NCBI GenBank assembly: GCA_003211335.1
Contig: QCTA01000003.1
Span: forward strand, 1-36,565
DNA length: 36,565 bases
Direction of reading: 5' to 3'
DNA from: Prochlorococcus sp. AG-670-O11
GTDB taxonomy: Bacteria; Cyanobacteriota; Cyanobacteriia; PCC-6307; Cyanobiaceae
Shown: positions 35,956-36,565 of the stretch, in pieces
Layout of the letters: every line of letters starts with the position of its first letter
Position numbering within the stretch: position 1 is the first letter of the stretch
Program-made: the position numbers and the translations under genes
Notes under the pieces: generated by a model
Seen by the model: the letters and a program-made list of their open reading frames with translations, nothing else
Database searches by the model: none
What the model was told of the DNA's origin: nothing

Positions 35956-36565
35956 ATGGCAGAAAATTTACTCCCTATTACTATTATTAGTGGGTTCTTG
36001 GGTTCAGGTAAAACTACACTTTTAAACCACATTTTAAAAAATCAAGTTGGCATAAAAACTGCTGTTTTAGTTAATGAATTTGGAGAAATAGGAATTGATA
36101 ATGAATTAATTATAAAAACTGCTGAAGATATGATCGAATTAAATAACGGATGTATTTGTTGCACAATAAACGGAGAATTATTAAACACTGTTTCTAAGAT
36201 ATTGGATAGACCTGAAAAAATAGATTATTTAATTGTTGAGACTACTGGACTTGCAGATCCACTCCCTGTAGCAATGACTTTTGCTGGAGGTGATCTTAGA
36301 GAAAAAGTAAGATTAGATTCGATAATTACTCTTATAGATGCAGATAACTTTGATTTTGATTTAGAAAACTCAAGTGTTGCCTACTCACAAATTTTATATG
36401 GTGATATTTTACTACTCAATAAATGTGATTTAGTAAGTGATACACATCTAAAAAAAATAGAAAGCCACATTAACGGTATAAAAAAAGAACCAAGAATTTT
36501 GAGATCAATTAATAGTGAAGTTGGTTTGCAAACAATTATGAGTGTGGGACTTTTCCAAACAGACA
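35956..36565 (+). CDS. CobW/COG0523 metal-chaperone GTPase (3' end outside window)
   Basis: The first 203 residues of a G3E-family P-loop GTPase; the frame is open to the last base of the window. Walker A is GFLGSGKTT (about residues 13-21), the metal-binding CxCC motif is GCICCTI, Walker B/G3 is VETTGLADP, and the guanine-specificity NKCD follows. COG0523 proteins deliver Zn, Co or other metals to client enzymes. In a B12-making cyanobacterium the name CobW is common, but the metal cannot be told from this part and the His-rich or C-terminal domain is not visible. ATG 35956 lies 44 bases after the pterin dehydratase stop, so co-transcription is likely. Confidence 0.9.
   Translation, partial: MAENLLPITIISGFLGSGKTTLLNHILKNQVGIKTAVLVNEFGEIGIDNELIIKTAEDMIELNNGCICCTINGELLNTVSKILDRPEKIDYLIVETTGLADPLPVAMTFAGGDLREKVRLDSIITLIDADNFDFDLENSSVAYSQILYGDILLLNKCDLVSDTHLKKIESHINGIKKEPRILRSINSEVGLQTIMSVGLFQTD

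Overview
The window is a gene-dense, AT-rich (about one third G+C by eye) stretch of a streamlined marine picocyanobacterial chromosome, most likely high-light-adapted Prochlorococcus. The grounds are a ferrochelatase ending in a chlorophyll-binding (Hli/CAB-like) helix, a Tab2-type photosystem I translation factor, DUF2854 and DUF3153 proteins, cobalamin genes (cobO, cobK), an N-terminal-tailed principal sigma factor beside hemC, very short intergenic gaps and mostly absent Shine-Dalgarno sequences. No tRNA, rRNA, CRISPR array, insertion sequence or prophage was seen. Almost all of it is vertically inherited-looking housekeeping DNA.

Layout. 1-2.5 kb: the 3' part of a ribosomal protein S1 homolog, tab2 and pgeF on the + strand, nearly contiguous. 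2.5-6.0 kb (- strand): a small exported SNase-like protein, ilvB and hemH. 6.1-10.5 kb (+): a phage-type tyrosine recombinase, cobO, pyrH, frr and a geranylgeranyl-reductase-family flavoprotein. 10.5-15.3 kb (-): transaldolase, ftsI, a single-pass coiled-coil protein overlapping ftsI by one base (FtsL-like candidate) and a CPBP intramembrane protease. 15.4-18.0 kb (+): a tandem histidine phosphatase and a dihydroorotase-like protein that has lost its metal-binding residues. 17.9-20.3 kb (-): lepB, an ArsC/Spx-like protein, ppa, a small membrane protein and a small HTH protein.

20.4-22.6 kb holds the most striking anomaly. proS is cut off just before its class II motif 3, and the next bases encode the C-terminal 60% of purA in another frame. 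Two essential genes are broken by one junction, which is either an assembly or amplification chimera or a real deletion. After it come a PfkB kinase (+), cutA and cobK (-), ssb (+), a 60-residue protein (-), a DUF2854 protein, argB and a TPR-like/DUF3153 membrane protein (+), priA (-), rpoD and hemC (+), a second ppa and an M32 carboxypeptidase (-), then YjbQ, a pterin carbinolamine dehydratase and the start of a CobW GTPase (+).

How the genes fit together: hemC and hemH are two steps of tetrapyrrole synthesis, and cobK and cobO branch from it to B12. pyrH, frr, the S1 homolog and proS serve nucleotide supply and translation. ftsI and the candidate FtsL serve septal wall synthesis, with pgeF in peptidoglycan quality control. 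priA, ssb and rpoD are information-processing genes. The 36.6 kb show no clear new multi-gene system. The main leads are the proS/purA junction, the candidate FtsL, the pseudo-dihydroorotase, the orphan arm-domain recombinase, the diverged pyrophosphatase paralog and a small ORF that overlaps the start of priA.
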